A program made the translations under genes and the position numbers. Shown here piece after piece: positions 33,151 through 45,799 of a stretch of 64,000 bases of DNA (position 1 is its first letter; each line of letters starts with the position of its first letter). Origin of the DNA: Symsagittifera roscoffensis (taxonomy: Eukaryota; Xenacoelomorpha; Acoela; Convolutidae). The stretch covers positions 17,584,660 through 17,648,659 of the forward strand of contig NC_087069.1 of the NCBI RefSeq assembly GCF_963678635.1, given 5' to 3'. Under the pieces are notes generated by a model, which did not search any database, had not been told where the DNA came from, and worked only from the letters and a program-made list of their open reading frames with translations.

Positions 33151-35520
33151 TCGGGAGGAATCATTTTGTGGTTTTATGAAAAATGTGAGTATCGAGTTAT
33201 CGTCGACATTTTCATTTTACTCGATCATGTTTTATATTGTAAAACTGTTACTGTGTAACATTCAATATGTCTTATTGGTTGTTTCCAACTATATAGACGT
33301 ATTGGTTTGATGATATATGACTATTTTGTTTTTGCGTTTTACTTTTATTGATGATGCTGTTGTAGATTCTGAGTCGAAAAAATATATTTGGTTGTATATC
33401 TGGTTATAATTTTTATTGAGTCTTTTAAATCTTGAAGTTCCTGTATTGTGTTTGATTCTGATTTTTTGAAAATCGTCTTTTTATAATTTATTTTTGTTTT
33501 GTTATGATTGTCTTTTCGATTTTATATATCTTAATGTTTTTCGGTGTGGTGTGATTACAAGGTCGTATTTTTTGTTTCTAATGAAACAAGTATGTAACAC
33601 GATTGTTTGTTTGCTACCTAAATTATCTCTTGACATAAGGTTTAGGATGATGGATAAAAAATTTGAGGGTTACAGTTTTTAATTTTCCTAAACTGTTAGT
33701 GCTTATGGTTTTTGTGTGGTTATCTAAACTTGGGGCATAGATTGTCGTGGTTGACTGGTTGGAGAGAGAGTAGATCATTTCGTGAGAATGATTTGTTTCT
33801 CTCGCGAATAAGGTTTAAACTACGATTTTCCTTCTTAATCTTACCTAGGGGTTGTGATTTTGTGATTGAGGGTTGGAGAATAGTAAATCTATCTACAAGG
33901 CACAGGTATAATTAGAACACAAGTAGATCGTTAGGTACTATTTTTTGACTCACTAATTTGTTAAGGGTTTTAGCCTGGGTCATCTAGGAGGACGCGATCA
34001 AGTGAAGGATGAGTAACCGAAGTTCTTCACTGTTTAGCTTAATTTAAATGGTTAGTTTTTTTCACAATTTCGATTAGTCCCGGGTCGTTGATAAGGGTTG
34101 GGTAGTGAATTGACGGTTAAGGTCGTTAGACAGTTTAAAAATGTGGGAAAGTGGGAACAAAATTGTTCTGTTTGATCCAAGGAAAACCTTGATGATCAAT
34201 AAAAAAATATTTTGATTTTAGGTTTAATTTAAAATGAGAGATCCAAGGGAAGCCTTAATGATCTGTTTATTAAAGAAAATTGGAGTATTAAAAACAAGGA
34301 TAAGCCTTGATAATTTTTAATTTAAAAGTTTGAGATGAAGAAAATTTAGAAGTTAAGGGTTTGACGAGATTAGTTTCTTGAATTGTTGCTGTTATGTTTT
34401 AGGTGATGAAGATGGGATTAGAAAAATTAGTTAATATAAGAAACTAACCATGATTTTTGTACAAACTAGTTTTACTTACTGCAGATTTTGGAGGGAACGA
34501 CTCGCGATCTTTTTATCAGTCGTAATTGTATAGATAGTAGGTTTAGCACCAATAAGATTGTTGAAGGATTACTTCAAATTTAATGTCAGTGAATGAAAGT
34601 TTAACTTTACTGCATAAAGTATTTAAAACACAAAAATTTGTTCCGGTTTCAGTCGTACTATCATGTAGCAGAGTTGTGCAATTCCTTTTGTCTTTTGCGC
34701 CACGATGTTGGTTTTCTTTCAATACCTGGTATTTCAGGTGTTATTTGAAATATTGGCGTAAATTTATTGAGACGTAGAGAAATTTCTATTAAATTATCTA
34801 TTCCGTCTAACCTTTTTGCAATTTTGCAATTGTCTACTTCTAAAACTTATTTTTTCTGAATCTAAGCTAGTTAAGTTTTTTTTCGAGACTTTAGGTCGCA
34901 CCAGATGAGTAATTTACTAGTGACTGTACTCATAGATTAATTACAGATAAGATACACCGTCAGCTCGTTATCTCATTTTCGGCCGGATAGTTTCGTGCAA
35001 CTTCTTAGTCTAATACCAATCTTAATCTTACTTTTATATCGCCTAGTCTCAATAGATCTAGTGTATACTGGTTTATGCGAGTTAGTTGTCAGAAGGAGAA
35101 AAACTGTATTCTAAGTTTTATTCAATTGTTCTGGTGCTGAAACTACAAGTAGTTTCAGCACTTACAAATAAGTGTAAAGGCTAGAGATGGAATATGATTG
35201 GTTAGTTATAAATCTTTTATAGTGATATTCCATAATAAATTCTACTTTAGAACTGGTTCCGAACTGATGTTTTTTATAGCATAGCTAGCTATGTGTGACT
35301 CAATTGGCAGTCAATTTTTACCAATAACATTTTTCTAATGTTTTAGAAGAACAGAAAATGACATGAAAAAAGTAAAAGTTACCTGTTGAGTTTTTATCGT
35401 ACAAAATACAAATCTTACAATTCTTAATATACATGCATGTTAAAAACAAGCCTGCTTTAACTTCGTAGAGCTAATCAGTTTTTATTCAGGAAAATTCGAT
35501 GACTAATATTTCGATTAAAG
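33150..35520 (-). other. Leader / probable LTR region, copy 2
   Basis: Counterpart of 28,260-30,620 with the same possible primer-binding site (minus strand, from 34,702), hairpin repeats and 13-bp hairpin (35,134-35,161). No coding capacity; small open frames such as 33,494-33,682 and 33,712-33,915 occur only because T-rich sequence lacks stops. Confidence 0.45.
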
Positions 35521-36715
35521 GACTGCGGTTTGAGCGGTTTTTTTAGACAATTACGGTCAAAATCTTGCTTCAAAATGAGCGGTTTGAGCGGTTTTTGAAC
35601 GGTTTATCTAAAAAAAAAAACCGCTCAAAAACCGCGCAAGATTTGAGCGGTTTGAGCGGTTTTTTTCTAGACAATTACGCTCAAAATCTTGCTTCAAAAT
35701 GAGCGGTTTGAGCGGTTTTTGAACGGTTTATCTAAAAAACCGCACAAAAACCGCGCAAGATTTGAACGGTTTTGAGCGGTTTATCTAAAAAAAACCGCTC
35801 AAAAACCGCGCAAGATTTGAGCGGTTTGAGCGGTTTTTTTTTTAGACAATTACGCTCAAAATCTTGCTTCAAAATGAGCGGTTTGAGCGGTTTTTGAACG
35901 GTTTATCTAAAAAACCGCACAAAAACCGCGCAAGATTTGAACGGTTTTGAGCGGTTTATCTAAAAAAAACCGCTCAAAAACCGCGCAAGATTTGAGCGAT
36001 TTGAGCGGTTTTTTTAGACAATTACGCTCAAAATCTTGCTTCAAAATGAGCGGTTTGAGCGGTTTTTGAACGGTTTATCTAAAAAACCGCACAAAAACCG
36101 CGCAAGATTTGAACGGTTTTGAGCGGTTTATCTAAAAAAACCGCTCAAAAACCGCGCAAGATTTGAGCGGTTTATCTAAAAAACCGCTCAAAAACCGCGC
36201 AAGATTGGAACGGTTTTGAGCGGTCTATCTAAAAAAACGCTCAAAAACCGCGCAATATTTGAACGGTTTTGAGCGGTTTATCTTAAAAAACCGCTAAAAA
36301 ACCGCGCAAGATTTGAGCGGTTTTTGAGCGGTTTTTTTAAGAAAATTACGCTCAAAATCTTGCTTCAAAATGAGCGGTTTGAGCGGTTTTTGAACGGTTT
36401 ATCTAAAAAACCGCACAAAAACCGCGCAAGATTTGAACGGTTTTTGAGCGGTTTATCTCAAAAAACCGCTAAAAAACCGCGCAAGATTTGAGCGGTTTTT
36501 GAGCGATTTTTTTAGATAAACCGCTCAAAAACCGTTCAAACCTTGCGCGGTTGTTTTTTTAGATAAACCGCTCAAAACCGTTCAAATCTTGCGCGGTTTT
36601 TTTTAGATAAAACTGTTCAAAAAACCGCTCAAACACCGCTCATTTTGAAGCAAGATTTTGAGCGTAATTGTCTAAAAAAGCCGCTCAAACCGCTCAAATC
36701 TTGCTTCAAATTAGG
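35521..36715. repeat. GAGCGGTTT hairpin satellite, 1.2-kb foldback array
   Basis: Dense array in which GAGCGGTTT and AAACCGCTC alternate, so that nearly every ~60 bp can form a hairpin (for example GAGCGGTTTATCTAAAAAA paired with AAACCGCTC). A longer-order unit of ~170 bp is marked by ACAATTACGCTCAAAATCTT at about 35,545, 35,671, 35,841, 36,013 and (variant) 36,340. At the right end the same marker appears inverted (AAGATTTTGAGCGTAATTGT, ~36,653), so the array as a whole has inverted ends like a foldback element. No protein is encoded. Confidence 0.92.
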
Positions 36716-38130
36716 TGAAAAATCACGGGAATTTTTTTTTTGGAATATTTTTAAGCAATACATGTTCGTTTTCTGCACGCACTCATTAAATATGAGATTA
36801 ATCGAATAAAATACATCTTGGTTTGTTCTTCTATTAAACTACAAATAGAATTAAAATAATTAATTATCACAGCCAAATTTAGAAGCTTAAGTGATTTATG
36901 CTAATAGTTTTTTGCCTATAGGTTATAACCAGAAAATGATACCTCATATTGAAGTAAATAAAGTTTTCTGACAACCACAAAAGGTGAGATGTCTTGCTAC
37001 ATTTTGGTTCTACAATTATACAAAAAACTGAAACATATTGCCTCAAATTTCCGCGGTGGTTAAATCATCAAATTGTTATTAAACATTAATATTTTGACGG
37101 TACAAAAAACTTAAAAAGTTTTGCATGATGAAAATTATTTATTAGAGAAAAATGAAAAAAAAAAACTTATACATTTGAGTTGGTTTCGAAACTGCTGCAA
37201 CGTTTTTTAAAGTTTTTTTTTTTAATATTTCTCAGTATCTATGACCCGCCTAAATTATCAGCAACTTAGAGGCAAACAAGTTTTTACAATTTTTTGACAT
37301 TGTCAATTATAATTGATTATAATTCAAAAGTAAATTGAATTTTTGTTCAAGAAAAATGCATTAGAATAATTATAACCCATTACAATTAATTAAAAATGGA
37401 TTTTATTACCAAAAAATAGAAACATTTGAACGGAAAATAATCCATTTTTTTGGGTTTTCATACCACCAAGTTTGCATGAAATCGTTTGTCAACTCCTTTT
37501 ACTGAGTGCGGGTGAGACCTAGCAAAATCTTCATATTTGACGAGAAAATAATTAGCTTATTGACCAACTCTTAGAACAAAAACTCTCTACTAAATGTTCA
37601 AAAAAATTATAGATTTTTTAAGAAAAATTTGTTCAGCTAAGTTCTGTTCAAAAAATTTCTTTTTCTAGATTATTACCAAACAGAAAAATTTCTGGAGTTG
37701 TTCAAGCCACCAATCTCACGTTAGTTAAGCCAAATGATCTAAAAATAAACAAATATCGGAGCAATATAATGCAAAATAAACTGTAAGTCGTTTTCATGAA
37801 GAAAAAAAACCAGTGTTGCTTGGTTGCTAAACTGATCGAATGTTTGACTGGAATTTGTTTGCTCCTAAAGTTGGAGACAAATTCAGTGGTTTTTATACCA
37901 GAAGGCAAAAGAGTTAGATTAAGTTGTCTTTTTTAATTTTCTATCTAATTAAGATCTATCCAATCTAGGTTCTTGACGAAAAAGAGCTAAAAACATGAAA
38001 CACCTAGTACGAGACCACAAAATATAGTGCCGGAAATGACAATCACTTTAATTTTTGTCCATCAAAACTAACGAAATTTTATAAGGCTGCTCGTTGTAGA
38101 TTTAATCTACTTAAAATTGATCATGCAGAT
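36716..38130. other. Non-coding AT-rich stretch
   Basis: Nothing supportable as a gene. The open frame 37,702-37,908 (minus) has a Phe-rich, low-complexity second half and no family match that I can recognise. No repeat boundary is seen apart from the right end of the satellite. Confidence 0.55.
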
Positions 38131-38136
38131 ACTCAC

Positions 38137-38320
38137 TCTCCTTTGTCAAATGTGAAGCTAATACCCCAGGTGATGTCATTCCATAGCATGAACTGGGTAT
38201 GGTATTTGGTGCCCTGCAAGAACATATTCAAATTATTGGTACTGTCGCACCAATCACAATCTGCTGTCCTACTGACGACATGATAGTGTCTGGCATCTTC
38301 AATTCTGTCCTCAAGTTTTG
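38137..38320 (-). CDS. Orphan exon-like island, unidentified protein
   Basis: A GC-richer 184-bp island in AT-rich DNA. On the minus strand it is bounded by a good acceptor (TTTTTTTCAG at 38,321-38,330) and a good donor (GTGAGT at 38,131-38,136). One frame is open throughout, with Cys/Trp-rich text (ADCDWCDSTNNLNMF, QFMLWNDITWGISFTF). I do not recognise the family. A competing plus-strand frame also reads protein-like (HELGMVFGALQEHIQIIG, TVAPITICCPTDDM) but has a stop at its start and no matching splice sites, so the minus strand is preferred weakly. No neighbouring exon was found within 1 kb on either side; it may be an exon of a larger gene or a transposon fragment. Confidence 0.4.
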
Positions 38321-38330
38321 CTGAAAAAAA

Positions 38331-38870
38331 TTCTTAGGACTGAGAAGCATACATTTTTAAAGCTGAGAGCATGAGTAAAAGCGCAATTGCTGCGAAATTT
38401 GCACAGTAATTTTTATACCACGATTCAAAATAATAGCAGTTAAACAACATAAATTTTTCTAAAAAATAACTTTTTCATTCTGATTTTCTTTCAGGTTATT
38501 ATTTTCAAAGAAAAGGTACAGAGGAGTCACTTATTCAACTTGAATGAAATAAATGTTAGAATTTATTGAGATGGATACAAAAGATCATCGCATTCAAGGA
38601 GATTAGACCGCTTGTTTGTCATGCTATCTGTTTTCGACCTGATAGGTTCGTGCAACTACTCATTCTAAAACTGATCCTTAGTTTTGAATCTCAATCGATC
38701 TCTGGTATAAATATAAAACATTTAGAGTTATTTATGAAACTTTTTTTATGAAACGTTAGTTAGCAATAAGTTTGTAATAGAAAACAGAAAATTGCAAACT
38801 CTACACAAAAAACTAGGAAAATGATTAAATCAAATCGTGAGCATTCGAAAAGTGAGCATTCGAAAAGTAT
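38331..38870. other. Spacer between orphan exon and gypsy remnant
   Basis: AT-rich, no gene. Near 38,840-38,870 the 15-mer GAGCATTCGAAAAGT is duplicated in tandem, immediately before similarity to the gypsy pol tail begins. Confidence 0.5.
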
Positions 38871-39589
38871 TGATTTTTGAAATGTGGGTTGGATATGAAG
38901 AAGTTTTGGTGAAGGGTTGTCTGGAGCTTCTAAGATTAACTTTTTAACTCATGGGTTAATTTATCGGATGGTCATGGGTTTTTGTGGGGTGGATTATCTT
39001 TAGGCTGGGTGATTTTTTGAGTTTTCAGCTTTAAGCTAAATGAATTGTTTTCATTTGGGGATTTTTGGGGTCTGATTGTATTAAAACTTGTTGATTTTTG
39101 TTTAGACTGATAGGAGGGGATTGTAAGTATTATTTAGGCTGTCAAATTTTGGGATATTGCTTATCTTTGAATTATGTTTGCTAATAAAATTAGTGGTGAA
39201 AAGTGCGGTAATGAAAAGTGAGATAATTTCAAATGATATGATTGGTTGATTTTGGGATCATTGTTTCTGAAAAATAGATATGAAAAATGTTGATTTTAAA
39301 TAATTGAAAAGGGCTAATATATATTTTTTTAAATTTTGATAATTTTTCACAGAGGAATTGTTGGTTTTATTTTAAAGACGTCAATAATAAGTCAGATGGT
39401 CGTTACATTTCTACATTTTAAACAACTTAGATTGAGGGGTAAAAACTTTTTCTCGGTTGACTTCAGAGTCGAGTTGATTGACGTTGTTGTGACTTTTCTT
39501 TTGTTTAAGGAATTAAAATCTTGTAGTTTTCGTTTTGTTCTTTCTGGCTTAGCAGTAACTCTTGTTTTCCTGGAGTGTTTTCCTGGGAT

Positions 39590-42500
39590 TTTTCAGGTTA
39601 CTGGATGCTAATTTCAAATTTTGTGGATGATGAAATTGATTTTCTTTGTGAGTATGAATTGCTAAGTTATATCAGTAGGAGTTTTTTTGTTGATTGGTAA
39701 TGTCTTTGTCTATCTTTTGAGGCGTTTGCTGTGAAAATTTTTGATTTACATGGCTTTTGATTAAAAACCATTTGATAACATGAATCCAAAAATTCTTTGG
39801 ACTTGTTTTTATATCTGTTGACAATTCAGTGTATTTTTTTATCGTTTCCAGTAGTTATACTTGGAAGATACTCTTGCAGTGAACGTTTCATGCCTTCGTC
39901 TATTCCAATAGTCCATAGGATATGTGAGCTTGTAGTTTGATGTGTTTTGCGATATTAATGACATACTGTGATTATTTGATTATTAAAAAAGTCTGTAACA
40001 AGGATTTTGGGTAATCCCATGTTTGCTATTCAGAGTTCATAAAGTTTTGGCAGTTTTTGATTTGTACTGTGTCGAGTAGTTGTATTTTTAAAGTATTCTC
40101 TTGGGATATTTTTTTTGTGATTCTTTTGGACTTTTGTGATGTTTTGAAATATCAGGTAACTTAGGATCAATGACTTTTTCAGGTAATTAAACAATATCGA
40201 GTCCAGTAGAGGAGTATAACTGTGATAGTTCGCTTAGAGCTTATTCTTTTGGATAATTTGGTAGGAGGTTATTTCTGTGTTGTCTGAATTCAATTTGTTT
40301 TGGTCAGTTACTTAAATGTTAAATCTGTACTTTTATCAATGATTTAATATGGCCTTTTTCTTATTGGTTGCAATTTCTGTGAAATTCATTTGTTTATAGT
40401 AAAATTTGGATTTAGTACAAATAATCCTATTTTTAAAGCTGAAGCTGTTGTAAAATGTGAATCAATTTTAATGCTCTGACTTTGGAGTTTTTTTTGCAAT
40501 TTTTGATAGTTTTTTTGTGGTTTTTATCTCTAATTGAAATCCGTTTTGTGCTGGTACCAGAAGCTAATTTTAAAAGATTTATATAGTAAAAATGATCTCC
40601 ATTTTGAGTTTAAATTTAAAAAATTTCAACAGATGGAGTTTTTTGTTTGTTGGCAATGTCCTTGTGTATATTTTGAAGGGTTTGCTGTGAACATTATATT
40701 GCTTTGGATCGCTTTTGATCAAAGACAATTTTTAAAAGTGATAATTCAAAGGTTGTTGTTATTTGAGAGTTTAATGCAAATTGAAATAAATTAAAATTGG
40801 TTGACCATTCAGTGATATTTTTATCATTTCCGTAAATTAAATTCTTGCAGAAAACGGTTCATGCCTTCAGTTAATACATTAACCTATGAGGCTTGTGACG
40901 TTCTACGCTTACGTCGTTTTTATTTAATTGATACAGTGTGATTAGTTCACTAACAATATTTTCTGTCCCGTTGCCTGTAACAAGGTTTTCGATTAATTCG
41001 ATTTTCGCTAGTTAGTGTTGATGAAGTGTTGTGCAATCAAAAAAAACAATACAGTGGTGGATGAGGTTCAATGCTACATAAAGGGTAGGTGTCTAAGATT
41101 AAAACTTTGTATGAGTTAATATTTAGATTGAGGTTTAGGAACTATATAACTTTTTCTCGGTTGGTTTCGGAGTCGAGATTTTCGAAGTTCTTTTCATTTT
41201 CTTGTTTCAGGTATTAAAATTTTGTCTTTTAGTTTTCAATTGGTTTTAGGTGGAATAGTGGAAACACTAGTGTTTTTCTGGGACATTTTTCATTGTTTTT
41301 TTTCTTTTTGTGATAACTTTGAAATATCAGTTATTTTGGGATCAATAGTTTCGTGAGGTGTTTCAACAAAGTTGGAACCAGTAAAAGACTACAACTGTGT
41401 TAGTTCGCGAAGAGCGTATTCTTTTGGATAATTTGGCAGGAGATATCTTCTGTTTTGTGTTATTTTAATTTTTTTTGGATCGATAAGATTTTATTCTATA
41501 TCCGTAGGCTGTCATTGATTTGATATGCTCCTCTACTTATAGGTTGAATTCCTTCTATGTAATGTACAAATTTGGAATTAAATTTTTTCGAATCATAACC
41601 CGGTGTGGAACGTGATTTAAAGTGAGTTCGAAATGTATAAATTTGAAATCAAAATTTTATTTTAATCATAACCCGTTGTGGAATGTGACTTAATTTGAGA
41701 CTGAATGAATTGTGTTTATAGTGGTTGTTCCCCAGTTTTTTGATGATTTTCCTTGTAGTTTTTCACTTCTATTTAAAACCATTTCCGTGTAATTTTTGGA
41801 AGCTAGTTTTAAAATTTGTGAAAAATGAAAATGATCTTCATTGTGAGTATGAAGTGTAAGTTATATCAGATAGAGTCTTCGGTTGGTTGGCATGATCCTT
41901 ATGTAACCTTCGTGGCGTTTGCAGTGAGCACTTTTAGAGATTTTTGATTGAAAACTCTTTCATATGGCGATAATTCAAAAACAATTTTGGTTTAAAACTT
42001 ATAAGCAAATGAAAACAATTTTGCGACCATTCAGTGTGTTTTATCGTTTCCAGTATTTATACATCGAAGATATTCGTGTGGTGAACGATTCATACTTTCA
42101 TTGAATCCATTAGTCTATGGGGCATTGGAGGTTCTAGTTTTATGTGTAGAATCATATAAATGCCATAGTGTAATTCTTCTACCATTAATAAACTCTGTTC
42201 GTTGCCTGTAACAAGAAATTATTATACCCAGACTTTACTATCAAGTGTTCATGAAGTGTTCTTTATGCAGAAAAATTCTACAGAATGGATCAAGGCTTAA
42301 TGCAATTTAATCTGTAAAGGCGTCTACAATTACCATTATGTTTGAGTTTATGTTTAGAATGGTGGTAAAAAAATAAAATTTATAAATTTTTTTCTTGGAT
42401 GGTTTCGTAGTCGAGATGATTGAAGTTGTTTTTATTTTTTTGTTTCAGGTATTAAAATTGTGTTTTTTAGTTTTCAATTTGTTTTTGGTGGAATAGTGGA

Positions 42501-44720
42501 AACACTAGTGTTTTCCTGGGACATTTTTCAGTGTTTTTTTTTTACTTTTGTGATAACTTTGAAATATCAGTTATTTTGGGATCACTAACTTCGTGAGGTG
42601 TTTCAACAAAATTGGAACCAGTAAAGGACTACAACTGTATTAGTTCGCGAAGAGCGTACTCTTTTGAATAATTTGGCAGGAGATTTCTTCTGTTTTGTGT
42701 GATTTCATTTTTTTGGATCTGAAAGTTTTTATTCTACATCCGTAGGCTTTTCATTGATTTGATATGCTCCGCTTTTTATAGGTTGAATTTCTTCTATGTA
42801 AAGTACAAATTTGGAATTAAGGTTTTTTAAATCATAACCCGAAGCGGAACGTGGTTTAATTTGAGTTTGAAATGTATAAATTTGAAATCAAAATTTTTTA
42901 AATCATAACCCGTTGTGGAACGTGACTTAATTTGAGATTGAATGTATTGTGTTTGTAGTAGTTGTTCCCCAGTTTTTTGATGAATTTCCTTGTAATTTTT
43001 CACTTCTATTTAAAATCATTTCCGTGTGTTTTGAAATTAGTGAAAAATGAAAATGATTTTCATTGTGAGTATGAAGTGTAAATTATATCAGATAGAGTCT
43101 TCGGTTGGTTGGCATGGTCCTTATGTATCCTTCGTGGCGTTTGCATTGAGCATTTTTGGTAAAGTGATTTTGATTGAAAACCCTTTCATGGGGCGATAAT
43201 CCAAAAACAGTGTTGGTTTAAAACTTATAAGCAAATGAAAATAATTTTGCGACCATTCAGTGTGTTTTATCGTTTCCAGTATTTATACATCGAAGATATT
43301 CGTGTGGTGAACGATTCATGCTTTCATTGAATTCATTAGTCTATGGGGCATTGGAGGTTCTAGTTTTATGTGTAGAATCATATAAATGCCATAGTGTAAT
43401 TCTTCTACCATTAATAAACTCTGTTCGTTGCCTGTAACAAGAAATTATTATACCCAGACTTTATAATCAAGTGTTCATGAAGTGTTCTTTATGCAGAAAA
43501 ATTCTACAGAATGGATCAAGGCTTAATGCAATTTAATCTGTAAAGGCGTCTACAATTACCATTATGTTTGAGTTTATGTTTAGAATGGTGGTAAAAAATT
43601 AAAATTTTAAATTTTTTTCTTGGATGGTTTCGGATTCGAGAATATTGACGTTGTTTTGATTTTTCTCTTGTTCCAGATTTAAATGTTTTTCTTGTAGTTG
43701 TCAGTTTGTTCTTTGTGAAATATTAGAAACTTTAGATTATTTTCTGGGATAATTTTGTATGTGTTTTTTTTTTTTAGGATTTTTTTTTTTGAAAAATCAG
43801 TTGTTTTCGGATCACTAATTTCTCGAATTTTTTCAACAATACGCAGTCAAGTAGCACAGCACAACTGCTGGGGTAGTTCGCGAACAGCGTATTCTATTGG
43901 GTTTTACGGTAGGAGATTGTTTCTGTGTTGTGTGAAATCATTTTTTTGATCAACTAGTTTATATGTTACATCTGTAGGTTTCTCAATGATTAGATATAGT
44001 CTTTTCCTTATGGGTTGTAATTTCTTTGAATGTATTGTAAAGTTTGGTATTAATACAAATATTCTCTTTTGAAACCTTAAAGCAGTTGGGATCGTGAAAA
44101 AATTTGGGATTGAATATTTTGTCTGTGCAGTAGTTTCTTTGATAAATTTCCTTGTGTTCTTCATCCTTATTCAAACTCCATTTCTTCAGGGTACGGGAAG
44201 CTAAAATTAATGTTTGTTAATGATAAAAACGGTCTTCAGTGTGAGAATGAAGTAGAAATTTTTTTCAGACGGAGTCTTAAGTTGGGTGGCAATGTATCTT
44301 TTGGGGCGGTTGCTGCGAAATTGTTGGTTTATATAGTTCTTGATCAAAAACGATTTCATAACAAATTATTTGCCAAAGGAATTATTTTTATATCTGTTGA
44401 CCTTTCAGTGTATTTGGCAACGTTTTTGTGAAACATACATTGGTGATATTCTTGTATTGAACAATTCTTGCATTCAACAAATCCAATATTCCATGTGAGG
44501 TGTGAGGTTCTAGGTTTTTTTTAAATATCTTATAAATGAAATAGAGTGACTATTTTTTTATTAAAAAATTCTGTTCGCTTCTGTATTGCAAATTTTGCTA
44601 TCCAGTGATCAGAAAGTGTTGTGTATGGATAATAAGCATTACAGTGTGAAACGGTGTTTCATGCTACATCATGTGTAAAGGCGTCTACAATTACCATTAT
44701 AAATGAGTTATCTTCTGAAG
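39590..44720 (-). repeat. Tandem array of integrase-end / pol-tail units
   Basis: The start of each integrase fragment (GAAGCTAATTTTAAAA-like) recurs at about 39,605, 40,557, 41,800, 43,028 and 44,195. The pol-tail marker TTCGCGAAGAGCGTATTCTT recurs at about 40,230, 41,403, 42,643 and 43,875, which is 1.17-1.24 kb spacing. The units at 41.15-42.38 and 42.39-43.61 kb are nearly identical to one another; the outer ones are more diverged. So duplications happened at several times. Only the last unit is attached to upstream pol sequence. Confidence 0.85.
43904..44164 (-). pseudogene. Gypsy-like pol tail, best preserved unit of the array
   Basis: An 86-codon open piece (KYSIPNFFTIPTALRFQKRI, PIRKRLYLIIEKPTDVTYKL, ending QHRNNLLP). 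It is the basic C-terminal tail behind the integrase core. The same text, more decayed, is in the other units and at about 20,880-21,130 of the first element. It is cut off from the core (44.2 kb) by a stop. Confidence 0.5.
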
Positions 44721-45799
44721 AGGGTAATATAGCGACTTTTGCCTCCCAAAAAATTCTGTGACTGAAATATAAAATTTGTCCTTCAAAGTCTTATTTTTCT
44801 GCAATTTGTATCTTGTTTTTAAGTCTTATTTTCTGTAATTTGTCTAAAAACATGATACGTTATTTTCCGAACCAATATGTTCTTTTGCATTTGAAGAGTG
44901 GGATGTGTAAAATGCTACTAAGATTTAACTGAGTGGGAGACAGGGTAGTTTAGAAACTGTATAAAGATAGTGTAAAATGTCTGTATTTTCAATAAATGAG
45001 GAGTTTTAGGTTTCCGGAAGTACCTGAGTAATGCATTGGTTCCTAGGATGTGGATATCGACTCTTGTCATCTGGCGACTAACAAGGTCATTTCATATTTC
45101 TTGGAAGTTCAATTGTAAGTGTAATTGTACATGGTAAAAATTTGCTCTGTATCTCTTGACATGATAGAAGTATGTCATCATTTGGGTCTTTTAAACCAAA
45201 CAGTTTTTCATTGTTTATTTTCGTATTGGTATCTGATGTTTCTGAGAAAATTTTTGTGTCTAATAAACCATGTTTCTCTATTATTGGAAATGATTTTTTC
45301 CATAGGAGATTTTATCTTTGTGTTTTTGCTTGTGTATTGTTTCTTATCCATGAAAAATATGATATGGGTTTATATGTGTTTTTCCTGTTAAATCAACTCC
45401 ATAATGGTTCTTTTGGCATTTCAAATAAATGGGAAATATTGTAAACGACTTATTTGTTCATTATCCGTCAAAATGTTTTGACTATTTGCTTTCTAATTAT
45501 GGTGATGTTTCGCCTTTGGCAAGAAAGAATTTTATAATTTGCAGTTTTTCAACTGTTTATTTCCTTGTTAGTAGTTCCGGTGGTTTGTTTCTACTAAGTA
45601 TATTTGATAACTTTTTCCCAGACAAAGTTGTACAACTTCATTAGAACTAGTTGAAATTGATATACCCTATGATTGGGATTAGATTTCTGTATAAAAAGAA
45701 AACTTATAGGTTTGTGATCTAAAAAAAATCTTAGAAAAATTTTGATCCAACGGTTAAAAATCCATATTCTTGTAGTGCTCATTTTGTAGCTGTGCAGTC

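Larger units (their letters stand above)
30873..35520. repeat. 4.9-kb tandem duplication, copy 2
   Basis: Direct repeat of 25,978-30,620. Relative to copy 1 it has about 54 extra bases at 34,503-34,558 (CGCGATCTTTTTATCAGTCG and on) and lacks the 37-bp piece near 29,600. Substitutions are scattered, with a few small homopolymer indels. The copies are similar enough to be fairly recent but are clearly distinct, which argues against a simple assembly artefact. Confidence 0.92.

Noticed and set aside
25971-35520. Tandem copies read as two complete retroelements sharing an LTR
   Set aside because: The junction is within gag and the satellite, not at an LTR, and copy 2 has no pol.
35521-36715. CRISPR-like array
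   Set aside because: Units are palindromic, contiguous and variable in length without unique spacers, and the context is eukaryotic.
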